From: Rhizobium sp. J15
Lineage (GTDB): Bacteria; Pseudomonadota; Alphaproteobacteria; Rhizobiales; Rhizobiaceae
Assembly: GCF_002531825.1 (NCBI RefSeq)
Contig: NZ_NWSX01000014.1
Coordinates: 78,283-142,282 of the forward strand
DNA: 64,000 nt
Direction: 5' to 3'
Shown: positions 44,248 to 53,031 of the stretch, piece after piece
How positions within the stretch are numbered: the first letter of the stretch is position 1
Layout: each line of letters begins with the position of its first letter
Position numbers and translations under genes: made by a program
Notes under the pieces: model-generated
What the model saw: the letters and a program-made list of their open reading frames with translations, nothing else
Databases searched by the model: none
What the model was told of the DNA's origin: nothing

Positions 44248-46028
44248 AAGGGATGGCGGGCTCCTGGCATGGTTGTTGTATTCCGCTTACCGCAGGAAAG
44301 ACCGGCCCTTATTAACTTACTGAAATAAATATAAACGCCACGCCAACCAGAAGTTAAAGGCCGCTTGGCTTCCGTTACCCGGCTGCAGCTCCGGGCTAAC
44401 CAAATGGCTGTCCGTCTCGATCATGGAGCCAGGCGGTCCTTCTTGAGCCGCAATCCCCGCCCTCCGAGTCGAACGGCACAGCAGAAGACAATGATTAAAC
44501 CGAACATTACGGGTGTCAAGGATCCCGCAGTCCGGGGGGTACAGCAGTCCGCTATCGTCTACTCCTCTGCACCCCATGGCAGGCGCTTCTCGGCTATTCC
44601 GCATTGCTGTGTTGAAAGCGCACACGTCCCTGATTTAGGCACTCAAAAAAAGTCGATATGGGGTGCATCTCCGCGTCGCCGCAGATCGCAGCCCACCTCG
44701 TTGTGTCGTGGAGGAAAGTCCAATTGGGACGCCCCGCCTGCGAAACTGCTGACTTCTGAAGCCACCCTAGCGCTCAATTGCGTTCAGCCGCAGCTCTTCA
44801 TGGAGACATTCCGTTCACGAGCGCTAATTATTTGGCGCAATAATGAGGCCCCGACCGAGGGGCACCGAGCGATCATGAGCGCATCTCCGGCACTCGCCTG
44901 CCGGATACGGCCGAAGGGCCGCATTCGTGGCGCAGCCTCCGTGGTTGCCTTTGTCGATCGCAACTGATGCGCATCAGCGTCAGCTGGATTGCGGTCAATT
45001 GCCATCAAAAAACCGTCGCCACGCCGCTTGCACGGGCTGCCGTTAGGGGCGGCCGGCGCGAAAGGAACTGCCACTTTCATGCTGCTGGGGCTATCCGACG
45101 TCTTTGTCGAACAGTTGATGGATGTCCGCCAGGCGCCAGTGTTGCCGGCTCGCATACGCTTTTGATCGCGCTGCTGAACTCGATGGTCTCGGGGCTGGTC
45201 GCCGACAGACGAGGATCTCCTCCTTGAGCCTTCCTCCTAATCGCGCTGCTGACGTTCGAACAATGATGACGGAAGCAGGCGTGGGCTCGGGTGAAAGGTG
45301 ACGTCGTCCTGTGGAGCGGACAATCTTCGACGTTGCCCCGCGAAGGAACGTTGGCTGGCGCGTTGTCGGCTCCTGCAATCTCTTCCGGCATGGCTGGGGG
45401 AGGTCCAGCCTGACCGAGCTTCCTTTGCAGGCTCAGGCCTGCAGACCACTTCAAACCCGGGTTTTCATCCGTAGTCAGCAGTTATGAGGTCGCGCTCTCG
45501 CCGGCTTAAAGGTAATAGGGAACTCCCGAAGAGGAGAACGGGCGGCCGGAGACGCCTGTCAAAGCGCACCGATGGTGGCGCACCTCGCCTTTTACCTGGG
45601 GACATCTCTCGATCTTCGCCGCTGCATCCAAGCCACTGGCTCTCAACTCCTTATCATCTCCGGATGACATCTGGAACAGAAACAAACCCAGCACTGGGAT
45701 GATGAAAAAGCCATCTGCACAATGGTCTCTCACAGATGCGACATGAGATTTCAATCTCCGCCTATGTCGAAACGCTGCAGCGCCTTATCGCGGCGGCGAA
45801 GCCACTAAAAATCCATTAAGCTATTGCAGGGGTTTGAGAAATTGCTCGATTTGACGGCAGTCAACACGACGCCTCGTAACCAGGCCGGCCGTTTCCCTCG
45901 AGCCCGGGATCTACTCAACGCACTGCTCCACCACTTTTAACCGATTGCAGCCTCTCCAATCCTTGCCTGAAATCAAGAATCACAGATAATGACGCCATTT
46001 CGCTGATTTCGGCGATTCTATCGACATA
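44248..46028. other. 1.8-kb gene-poor region upstream of repA
   Basis: No convincing gene was found on either strand. Open frames are short, overlap in several frames and lack ribosome-binding sites; the longest (44365-44967, plus strand) has an amino-acid composition typical of noise. The last 230 bases are more AT-rich and contain a parS-like site (45850-45865) and presumably the repA promoter. The rest probably consists of degraded genes or mobile-element fragments at the boundary between metabolic and replicon-maintenance DNA. Confidence 0.5.
45850..45865. promoter_or_regulatory. parS-like centromere site 1
   Basis: TTTGACGGCAGTCAAC matches the repABC parS consensus GTTNNCNGCNGNNAAC at every fixed base but the first. 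It lies 164 bases before repA and would be bound by the RepB protein encoded at 47319-48290. Confidence 0.7.
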
Positions 46029-47243
46029 ATGGCCAGAGGCACGATGAACGCGTTCACTTCGTTACCGTCATTCGAATTCGACGACAAGATCCTGATGCAG
46101 GGCGCGGAGATATCGCGCAAGCTCGATCAATTGCGTCTCGAGAATTTTCCGCCGGATGCGAGGAAGACGCTTCGTCAATTCTCGGTGGCCGAAGTTGCTC
46201 ACTATTTGGGCGTCACCCCCAGCAATCTGAAGCGCCTCTATCTCGACGGCAAGGGCCCTACCCCAACGACGATGTCGGGAAACCGCAAGTATTATACTGC
46301 GCAGCAGATGATGGAACTGCGCTTCTTTCTCGACCGAACGGGGAAGACGGAAGCGAAGCGATATGTTCCGCACCGCAAGCAAGGCGACAAACTTCAGGTC
46401 ATTGCGGTGGTCAATTTCAAAGGCGGTTCTGGCAAGACGACGACCGCAGCGCACCTTGGCCAGCATCTGGCTTTGACGGGGCACCGGGTTCTGGTGGTCG
46501 ACCTCGACCCGCAGGCGTCACTCTCGGCTTTGCACGGTTTTCAGCCCGAGCTGGACAGGAACCCATCGCTTTACGATGCGCTGCGCTACGACGATGAGCG
46601 CAAGCCCATTTCCGACATCATATTACCTACCAATTTCCCGGGTCTCGATATCGTCCCCGCAAACCTCGACCTGCAGGAATACGAGTACGACACGCCACTG
46701 GCGATGCAGCAGGCTGGTTCCGAAGGAAAGCGGTTCTTCACCCGCTTCGGGAAGGCGCTCGAGGAGGTAGAGAGCCGCTACGATGTCGTCGTGGTCGACT
46801 GCCCTCCACAGCTTGGATATCTTACGCTGACAGCACTTACGGCTGCCACGTCCGTATTGATCACGGTCCATCCGCAGATGCTCGACCTGATGTCGATGTC
46901 GCAATTCCTGCTGATGCTGGGCAACATCACGAAGACGATCAAGATGGCTGGCGCCAATGTGCGCATGGATTGGCTGCGTTACCTCATCACCCGTTTCGAA
47001 CCTTCGGATATTCCTCAAGTCCAGATGCTGGGCTTTATGCAGTCGATGCTGGCCGAAGAAATTCTCAAGAGCCAGATGGTGAAGACGACGGCGATTTCCG
47101 ATGCCGGCCTGACGAAACGCACCCTTTATGAACTGGACCGCTCGAATTTCACGCGCGAAACTTACGATCGCGCCATCGAATGCATGGATGCCGTCAATTT
47201 CGAGATCCAGGGCTTGATCCACAGGGCATGGGGAAGACTATAG
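46029..47243 (+). CDS. repA: RepA partition ATPase (ParA type)
   Basis: This 404-residue protein is the ParA-like partition ATPase of repABC replicons. An N-terminal helix-turn-helix domain (FSVAEVAHYLGVTPSNLKRL, about residues 50-69) precedes a deviant Walker A NFKGGSGKTTTAAHLG (about 131-146), Walker A' VLVVDLDPQASLS and Walker B VVVVDCPPQLGYLTL. With RepB and parS it segregates the replicon and usually autorepresses its operon. parS-like sites lie 164 bases upstream and 5 bases downstream of the gene. The expected third gene, repC, is absent. Confidence 0.9.
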   Translation: MARGTMNAFTSLPSFEFDDKILMQGAEISRKLDQLRLENFPPDARKTLRQFSVAEVAHYLGVTPSNLKRLYLDGKGPTPTTMSGNRKYYTAQQMMELRFFLDRTGKTEAKRYVPHRKQGDKLQVIAVVNFKGGSGKTTTAAHLGQHLALTGHRVLVVDLDPQASLSALHGFQPELDRNPSLYDALRYDDERKPISDIILPTNFPGLDIVPANLDLQEYEYDTPLAMQQAGSEGKRFFTRFGKALEEVESRYDVVVVDCPPQLGYLTLTALTAATSVLITVHPQMLDLMSMSQFLLMLGNITKTIKMAGANVRMDWLRYLITRFEPSDIPQVQMLGFMQSMLAEEILKSQMVKTTAISDAGLTKRTLYELDRSNFTRETYDRAIECMDAVNFEIQGLIHRAWGRL

Positions 47244-47247
47244 CGAT

Positions 47248-47263
47248 GTTGACGGCCGTCAAA
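47248..47263. promoter_or_regulatory. parS-like centromere site 2
   Basis: GTTGACGGCCGTCAAA matches GTTNNCNGCNGNNAAC at all fixed bases but the last. It sits in the repA-repB gap, a usual parS position in repABC operons. Confidence 0.75.
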
Positions 47264-47318
47264 ACGAGAACAATAACCTGTCAAAACAACATAATATCGA
47301 GTTTTCGGGGATAACAGA

Positions 47319-48290
47319 ATGGCTCGCAAGAACCCGTTCATGAACGTCATGACTAACGCCGGCCCCGATGAAAGCCGCGTGGCGCTCGACTACACAATCA
47401 AGGGGGCGTCCAAATCGATCCTGAGCTCTATCGACGAGATCGCAGCTCGCGCGGACCGGTTGCTGGAGGGCGAAACTATTGTTGAGTTGGAACCTGATCT
47501 CATCGATCCGTCCTTTGTCCGGGATCGCATCGAAGATGACGAGCAGGAGTTTGCGGAGTTGCGTTCGGCAATCCATGACCGAGGTCAGGATAGTCCCATC
47601 CTCGTGCGTCCACATCCGAAGGCGTTAGGACGCTACATGGTCGTGTTTGGCCATCGGCGGCTGCGTGCGGCTAGGGAGCTCGGCAAAAAAGTCCGCGCTG
47701 TCGTCAAGCAGCTTCAGGACAGGGATCACCTCGTCGCTCAAGGCCAGGAGAATTCGGCGCGTGCCAACCTCTCCTTTTTTGAGAAGGCAATGTTTGCAAG
47801 CGAGATCGCACGACTCCATGTCGATGGAGACAACGCGATCATTCTTTCTGCCCTCTCCCTGGACAGGGCCACCCTATCGAAAATGCTGGCAGTGGCGAGC
47901 ATGCCTGGTGAGGTGCTCGACGCTGTCGGCGCAGCGAAGGGGATTGGCCGGGATCGCTGGTACGAGCTGAAGGCGTTGTTGGACCGGCCGACAAATTTGG
48001 AGAAGGCGCTCGCTTTCGTGAAGTCTGAAGAATTCGGCGACAAGAAAGGGGATGATCGTTTCAACGCCTTGCTCGCATATGTGAAAACGTCGGGCCGGGC
48101 GAATTCGACAAAACGGATCCGCAATACGAAATGGGTTTCAGAGGACAAGTCGGTCGCCATTGATTTGAAGAGCGACGGGCGGACGTACACGCTTGCTTTG
48201 AGGGCCAAAGACGCCCTCGGTTTTGGAGATTTCCTGTCTGAGAACCTGTCCAATTTGTATCAGACCTATCGGAGTCGAAAGGTTCAGTAG
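47319..48290 (+). CDS. repB: RepB partition protein (ParB type)
   Basis: This 323-residue centromere-binding protein has a ParB N-terminal (CTP-binding fold) domain, with ILVRPHPKALGRYMVVFGHR (about residues 92-111) and the arginine-rich GHRRLRAARELGK box, then a helix-turn-helix region (IILSALSLDRATLSKMLAVA, about 168-187) and a C-terminal dimerisation part. The N-terminal MARKNPFMNVM is typical for RepB. It binds parS and stimulates RepA. The gene is intact. Confidence 0.9.
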   Translation: MARKNPFMNVMTNAGPDESRVALDYTIKGASKSILSSIDEIAARADRLLEGETIVELEPDLIDPSFVRDRIEDDEQEFAELRSAIHDRGQDSPILVRPHPKALGRYMVVFGHRRLRAARELGKKVRAVVKQLQDRDHLVAQGQENSARANLSFFEKAMFASEIARLHVDGDNAIILSALSLDRATLSKMLAVASMPGEVLDAVGAAKGIGRDRWYELKALLDRPTNLEKALAFVKSEEFGDKKGDDRFNALLAYVKTSGRANSTKRIRNTKWVSEDKSVAIDLKSDGRTYTLALRAKDALGFGDFLSENLSNLYQTYRSRKVQ

Positions 48291-48649
48291 GACAGGATAA
48301 GCGCGCAATGGCAAAGGGGTCGCGGGCGAGCTCCTGAAAGCTTCCCCGCCCGCCTCGTCCTGCAGCAGCGCCTTACCAATCTAGACTTTGATCGGGTTGC
48401 GCGATCGACAATCGGCGGGGATGTCCGCCGCGGTTCTGCATGCGGTCCTTCGCGAGCCATTTTGTCGGTCATGAGCAGACCTGCGGCTGAGGCAGGAAAA
48501 CCGGGCGACCGTGTTGAGTTTCTGAGGTGTGTTCATTGCGAAGCCGATCAGTGGACTTTGCTATTTAGCACTGGCGTAACTGGTGCGGTCGATACCGGCA
48601 GGCGCTAGTTCTACACCGGTTTTCTAAAAAGAGCAGAAATTCAGGATCT
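48291..48649. other. Region where repC would be expected
   Basis: In repABC operons a counter-transcribed RNA gene and repC follow repB. Here 359 bases separate repB from an oppositely oriented unrelated gene, and no RepC-like start or motif is visible. A hairpin at 48322-48353 is the only notable structure. Confidence 0.6.
48322..48353. promoter_or_regulatory. Stem-loop downstream of repB
   Basis: GCGGGC (48322-48327) pairs with GCCCGC (48348-48353), with an inner AGCT/AGCT pairing. It lies 32 bases after the repB stop. It may be the repAB terminator or the leftover terminator of the antisense RNA that controls repC in intact repABC operons. Confidence 0.45.
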
Positions 48650-49579
48650 TCAGGGCCGGCCGTCGGCTAATTCTACGCACTCTCGCGCTTTCAGGCCGTC
48701 TAAATGGCCAGAGCACACTGCCTTCACCAACTCCAGTAGGATAGCGGTCCGCTCCGCCAGCCAGGCGAGGGCCTCCTCACTGATTTCGAAATGTTTTGAA
48801 TACCGCGCTTTCACGTATGCTTCGTTTAGGGTGTTGAACCATGCACGCTCACGATGCTGGTCGCGAGGAAAGGCTTCAGCTAGGCGCCGGTCCTGCTCCT
48901 CGGCGAGCGAACGGAGAAACTTAATATTATGGGAAGGTGTGCCGTAGTTCGTCAGCGTCAGGAGAACACAGGAATAAGCCTGTTCTAGAGACTGATGAAA
49001 CGCGAATGCGGCGCGTTTTCGCTGTTGCCTCGTGCGAGCGTAATCCGCCCACTCAGAAAATTCTTTTGCGGCGACGAATCGGTCTTCGAAGTGCTCCTTC
49101 GCAACGCGCAGGCGATCCGCCCGTGAGAGCGGCCGCGGCTCCGCAAGAGGTTCGTCGTCGAGTTCGTAGAGAACAATCCCTTCCTTGCGGATGTCGGAGA
49201 AGAAGTATTGCCCCTCCTTGAGGTAGGAATTTACCTCGCGCCTGGAGTGGACGATGAAACTGACCGGCGTCTCGATCGACTTGTCGTGGATCAGTCGGTC
49301 AGCGGCCTTGTTCCAGTACTCTGCGAACTCGCAGAGCTTCCGGTTGTTGACGATGATCAGAAGATCAAAATCGGAGCGGTATCCCTTCATCGTAAAGGGC
49401 TCATCGACCCATCCACCCTTCGCGTAGGAGCCGAACAGGATGATCTTCAGAATCCGCCCACGTTTCTTGAACTCCGCCGTGCCGTCCCTCAGCACGTCTT
49501 CGAATTCCTCGTGTAGAATTTTCAGAACGCGTTCGAGCTCACGTTTGCGAAGCGGAATATGATCGATAGACGACTTCAT
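48650..49579 (-). CDS. Nucleotidyltransferase-HEPN fusion protein
   Basis: This 309-residue protein has an N-terminal minimal nucleotidyltransferase domain with IILFGSYAKGGWVDE (about residues 46-60) and YRSDFDLLIIV (about 67-77), which supply the Gly-Ser and Asp metal ligands. The C-terminal HEPN domain has a conserved RYSKHF (Arg-x-x-Lys-His) near residue 262, similar to RNase-type HEPN motifs. MNT and HEPN pairs usually form toxin-antitoxin systems in two genes, where MNT AMPylates the HEPN RNase; here they are fused, as in a known bacterial subgroup. Possible roles are stress or phage response. Confidence 0.8.
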   Translation of the reverse strand: MKSSIDHIPLRKRELERVLKILHEEFEDVLRDGTAEFKKRGRILKIILFGSYAKGGWVDEPFTMKGYRSDFDLLIIVNNRKLCEFAEYWNKAADRLIHDKSIETPVSFIVHSRREVNSYLKEGQYFFSDIRKEGIVLYELDDEPLAEPRPLSRADRLRVAKEHFEDRFVAAKEFSEWADYARTRQQRKRAAFAFHQSLEQAYSCVLLTLTNYGTPSHNIKFLRSLAEEQDRRLAEAFPRDQHRERAWFNTLNEAYVKARYSKHFEISEEALAWLAERTAILLELVKAVCSGHLDGLKARECVELADGRP

Positions 49580-49743
49580 GGCACTATCGATAGGCGAAAC
49601 ATTGGATATCGTCTACCGTCAGTTTCGCGACACCGCAGGCGTATACTTACTGTCGTTTGACGATTTGGGTGTCGTAGGGGTGCAGGTGCCGCGCGAGAGA
49701 AATATAGGCCAATAGGATATATGCGCCACCGAGGGATAGGTCG

Positions 49744-49770
49744 CTTCCGATAAGCATTACTTATCGGAAG
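49744..49770. promoter_or_regulatory. Perfect inverted repeat between divergent genes
   Basis: CTTCCGATAAG and CTTATCGGAAG are perfect 11-bp arms around CATTA, about 80 bases before the RHE_PE00001-type gene and 165 bases before the MNT-HEPN gene. It could be an operator for the helix-turn-helix protein encoded downstream. Confidence 0.55.
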
Positions 49771-49847
49771 TGAGGCCAACAACCCACTTTCATACCAAGT
49801 AAGGAACACTAACTTTAAGATAGAGTTCGTTTAACAAATCGTTTACC

Positions 49848-50984
49848 ATGATTTCAATGTCTTACGATTTCGGAAAGTTGCCAAACTCGACCCTGATTGG
49901 CCCCGCTTTTGAAGCGGGCATCGTGCTGGCGCGTCTCGACGAGCGCATCGCCCGTTCGCCAGTCGGGCAGGGTTTTGTCGAACGGACCCACTTCACCGAT
50001 GCCTGCGCCTCGCTGTGGATCGACGGCGAACTTGTTCACCTTGAAGACCTAGTCCTCCACGACGACACCCGCGATATTCGCACACCCACCCATGAACTGA
50101 CAATCGCTCGCGACGTGCTGCGTACCCGCCGGCGCATCGCCGCCCAACAGCCCGGCTGGGCTTTTTCCACCGACGGGCTTCGGACGCTGCGGCAGACCGC
50201 GGAGATCATGCCGGCCGACGCTGACGTGGCGGAGGCGATCGGCGCAAAGCAGCCTGTCGATGTCGAGCCGATAGGGGAGGGGGACGACGCTGACGGCGGC
50301 GAAGGCCTTCCCGGTGTCGACTATGCCGCCATCGATGCGGTGCTCGCCCGATCCGAGGCGGCGATCGAAGAAGCCAGAAAACCCGGCCGCGTCAGCGCGG
50401 CGGAAAAAGATCCGCTGGTCTATGATCTCGACTGGGACGAGGATGCGCGGCTGGAGGAATGGCGCAGCATCGTGCGGCAGGCGCAAGACTTGCCGGCGGT
50501 GCTGCAGGCGATCGTCGCCCTCGATGCGTGGAACGAATTGTCGGTGCTGCAGCACGCGCCCTGGCTCGGCCGGCTGCTGGCAGCATCGATCCTGCGCCAG
50601 GCCGGCGTCACCACCGGCGCCCATCTGGTGGCGATCAATCTCGGCCTGAAAACCATTGCAGTCGATCGGCGCAGACATCGTGATAGCGAAACCCGGTTGG
50701 TCGCCATTGCCCACGGGCTCATCGCGGCCGCCGAGATCGGCCTGAAGGAGCATGACAGGCTGGCATTAGCGCGGCAGATGATGGAACACAAATTGTCGGG
50801 AAGACGAACGTCTTCAAAACTGCCGGAGATGGTCGAGCTGGTGATGGCGCGTCCGCTCGTGTCGGCCGGGTTGGTGGCGAAAACGCTCGACGTCACGCCA
50901 CAGGCGGCGCGGCGAATCGTTTTGGAACTCGGCCTCAGGGAGATGACGGGGAGGGGGAGGTTTCGGGCTTGGGGAGTGACCTAG
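49848..50984 (+). CDS. RHE_PE00001-type helix-turn-helix protein (DUF1612)
   Basis: This 378-residue protein starts [20 protein letters not shown] and continues [32 protein letters not shown] and [14 protein letters not shown] (residues 30-90), the pattern of the RHE_PE00001 family found on many Rhizobium plasmids. The C terminus has a helix-turn-helix ([20 protein letters not shown], about 330-349). The first domain resembles the N-terminal part of Fic-associated proteins. The function is unknown, probably DNA-binding. It appears intact. The inverted repeat upstream may be its own operator. Confidence 0.8.
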   Translation: MISMSYDFGKLPNSTLIGPAFEAGIVLARLDERIARSPVGQGFVERTHFTDACASLWIDGELVHLEDLVLHDDTRDIRTPTHELTIARDVLRTRRRIAAQQPGWAFSTDGLRTLRQTAEIMPADADVAEAIGAKQPVDVEPIGEGDDADGGEGLPGVDYAAIDAVLARSEAAIEEARKPGRVSAAEKDPLVYDLDWDEDARLEEWRSIVRQAQDLPAVLQAIVALDAWNELSVLQHAPWLGRLLAASILRQAGVTTGAHLVAINLGLKTIAVDRRRHRDSETRLVAIAHGLIAAAEIGLKEHDRLALARQMMEHKLSGRRTSSKLPEMVELVMARPLVSAGLVAKTLDVTPQAARRIVLELGLREMTGRGRFRAWGVT

Positions 50985-51283
50985 CCTTTTCTCCACGACC
51001 GTCATCAAGGTACGTCCGTCACGACGCCTGCCACCTTATGTGATCGAACTGCAGGCTCCCAATCCAGTAGTTGAAGACCTCTGCCATAGCGTTGACCTTT
51101 TCGAACGGAGGCGCTTGTGGACTTTGAAAATGTTGCCGAGAATTTTCTCAATATTGCAAGTACGCCCGTAACCTATTAGAATACACGCTAAAGGCGTACG
51201 CACAACATATCGCGGAACTCCGCTGTTATCTGAGGGAGTGAGATCTAGCGGGGGCTAGGTTCATCCGACGAAATTAATGCGTA
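50985..51283. other. Intergenic region without recognised features
   Basis: These 299 bases contain no convincing gene, tRNA or repeat. The sequence becomes AT-richer towards 51180, which may mark the promoter of the truncated ATPase gene or the boundary of acquired DNA. Confidence 0.4.
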
Positions 51284-51661
51284 ATGGCTTTCCTCCAGTC
51301 GCAAGTTGTCAGCTTCGTGCTCGGGCACGGTGAGCTATCAGCAGTGGTCGCTCGGCAGATCAAAACCCCCGGGAGCCATAGGCTCATCCTCCAGGAAAAG
51401 AGCGGGACCAGCAAATCCGCGGTAGCGGAGGCTGTCGCTCGGAAGTGTGAAGCTTCCGGAATGTACGTGCTTGCCTTGCGCGGCGATCGCGGACGGCTCG
51501 ACTATCGCTATCATCCGCTGGACGGGCTTCGGCTTCGAACGGGGGCGACAGATCTGGTATCGGGTGGCTTGGGCACCGTGTGGGAGGCAATCGGCGAATC
51601 ACGGCAGGCTCTCGTCAACATCGACGAGCGATTTTGTCTGCAAGGCTATAGCATTTCGTAA
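51284..51661 (+). pseudogene. Truncated P-loop ATPase-like gene
   Basis: This 125-residue frame resembles the N terminus of a larger ATP-binding protein: a helix, then RLILQEKSGTSKSAVAEAVA (about residues 33-52), which lines up with a Walker A region but lacks its glycines, then VLALRGDRGRLDYRYHP. The product stops abruptly and its last 16 bases overlap the tail of an oppositely oriented gene. It is probably a broken remnant truncated by insertion of the AT-richer block that follows. An independent small protein is possible but less likely. Confidence 0.45.
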
Positions 51662-52353
51662 ATCGAACCGAGCTTTTTCTTGTAGTTTTCAGTCTCAGAA
51701 GGGCGGTATGCGTTGGAGTGGATAAGGAGGCAGCTTGAGACGAAACATTGTTGCGTCATCTTATTTTGTATCGTGATGATCCCGCGAATATTGTCTTTAG
51801 TAGGGTTTACGACCGGGGCGATAACGATAGACGTGTTTACATACTCCGCCAGTCCCGTGAAAAAAATTTTACCGCCGGAGTCGAAGATGAAACCGTCGCA
51901 TTTCCGGTAGACATTATCGCTCAGCATTCTGAAGCTGAATACGGGGATAAATGGTTCGACAATTTTGATTCTTATTTGGTTCAAACCCAGAAGTGCCGCG
52001 GGGATATTCGAATAAAACTGGTACGTTCCGACGTACCTTGTGAGCCCATATTGGGTATCTTCGCCCGCCCGCATCTCTCCAAGAGAGAAGCGATAGTTGT
52101 CGTAGTAAGATATAGAATCCTTCTCATGCAAAGTCGCGATGATACGGTCAAGGGCCCCATTTTTGACCAACGGCGCTTTCTCCGCGTTTTGCGGATTAGA
52201 CAGCCAGTTGCGTAACGTCCGTTCGGTGCACACGCCCTTGATGGCCGAGTAAAGCTCCCGGGAGCGACCGCTAGCGAGATATTTCTGAAGTAGCTCGATC
52301 TGGCTCGCGATGACTGAGCCCTTGTGAGGTGCGGAGAGCGACGGGTTTATCAT
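51646..52353 (-). CDS. Hypothetical protein, AT-rich orphan
   Basis: This 235-residue protein has no recognised family. Residues 20-75 are helical (LLQKYLASGRSRELYSAIKG, then RTLRNWLSNPQNAEKAPLVK) and could be a divergent DNA-binding or adaptor domain. The rest is predicted beta-rich (YVGTYQFYSNIPAALLGLNQ, KCDGFIFDSGGKIFFTGLAE), with a C-terminal helix that includes CFVSSCLLIHSNAY. There are no membrane spans. Base composition is clearly more AT-rich than the metabolic genes, suggesting recent transfer. It is divergent from the membrane protein/lipoprotein pair. Confidence 0.6.
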   Translation of the reverse strand: MINPSLSAPHKGSVIASQIELLQKYLASGRSRELYSAIKGVCTERTLRNWLSNPQNAEKAPLVKNGALDRIIATLHEKDSISYYDNYRFSLGEMRAGEDTQYGLTRYVGTYQFYSNIPAALLGLNQIRIKIVEPFIPVFSFRMLSDNVYRKCDGFIFDSGGKIFFTGLAEYVNTSIVIAPVVNPTKDNIRGIITIQNKMTQQCFVSSCLLIHSNAYRPSETENYKKKLGSIYEML

Positions 52354-52530
52354 ACAATCCTACCAAAATTTCCGGTTCTCGGAAAAATTACTGACGTTTC
52401 CGTCAAAAACTAACCATGCCAGAAATCGATATGATTGAAAATTTCTGATTTGCGGAATTGCGTCATAATTATGCTTGACTGCTTGAAAGCAAGACAGCCA
52501 TTCTGATTACGAAAATTGCGGGGACCGACG

Positions 52531-53031
52531 ATGACGCTTCGCAGATTAAAGGACGTCTTTGGACTTGGCTGTATAGCGCTTCAGCTCTACATCGCGCTCG
52601 CCGCATACCATATGCTTCAGAACACCATGTCACCGGACGAAATCTGGGCCATCATCTTTATGATCGCGCCTGTCGGTGCCGTGAGTGTTTCAACATACAT
52701 TCGATATAAGTTCACAGACGATCTCTTCTACCATGAAGCAAAGACGTCAAACGACGAAAGGGTCAGGCGAAGCACTGCAGCGCTGGCCGTCGGGATGATC
52801 ATTGCTATCGGATTGTTGGTTACGTTCATCATCCACTCATATGTGAGCGCAGGCTTGGTCACCGGGCCGATGATGAAGGTCGCCATGGTTGGCATTGAGT
52901 CTGTAACCGGCGGCGGTCTTCCCGTCGTGGCGGAGTTTCTGTTCAAGAAAAGGGTATTGCGGTCTGCGTCGCCCGGTCGGAAACGACACTCTGGGGATAC
53001 GGCAGTCGCTCAGGAGGCAGCTGATGGTTAG
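52531..53031 (+). CDS. Small integral membrane protein
   Basis: This 166-residue protein has four probable membrane helices (LGCIALQLYIALAAYHML, IWAIIFMIAPVGAVSVSTYI, LAVGMIIAIGLLVTFIIHSY and a shorter one around residues 112-132) and a basic cytoplasmic tail. No family was recognised. The ATG at 52531 was chosen over an upstream TTG. It overlaps the following lipoprotein gene by 8 bases, so the two products are likely made together and may form an envelope complex. Confidence 0.65.
   Translation: MTLRRLKDVFGLGCIALQLYIALAAYHMLQNTMSPDEIWAIIFMIAPVGAVSVSTYIRYKFTDDLFYHEAKTSNDERVRRSTAALAVGMIIAIGLLVTFIIHSYVSAGLVTGPMMKVAMVGIESVTGGGLPVVAEFLFKKRVLRSASPGRKRHSGDTAVAQEAADG

Noticed and set aside
44365..44967. 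200-codon plus-strand open frame in the gene-poor region
   Set aside because: No ribosome-binding site, no motif, noisy composition and competing frames on the other strand; not supported as a gene.
48291..48649. Search for a repC start or remnant
   Set aside because: No frame here reads like the RepC N terminus, so I did not annotate a repC pseudogene.
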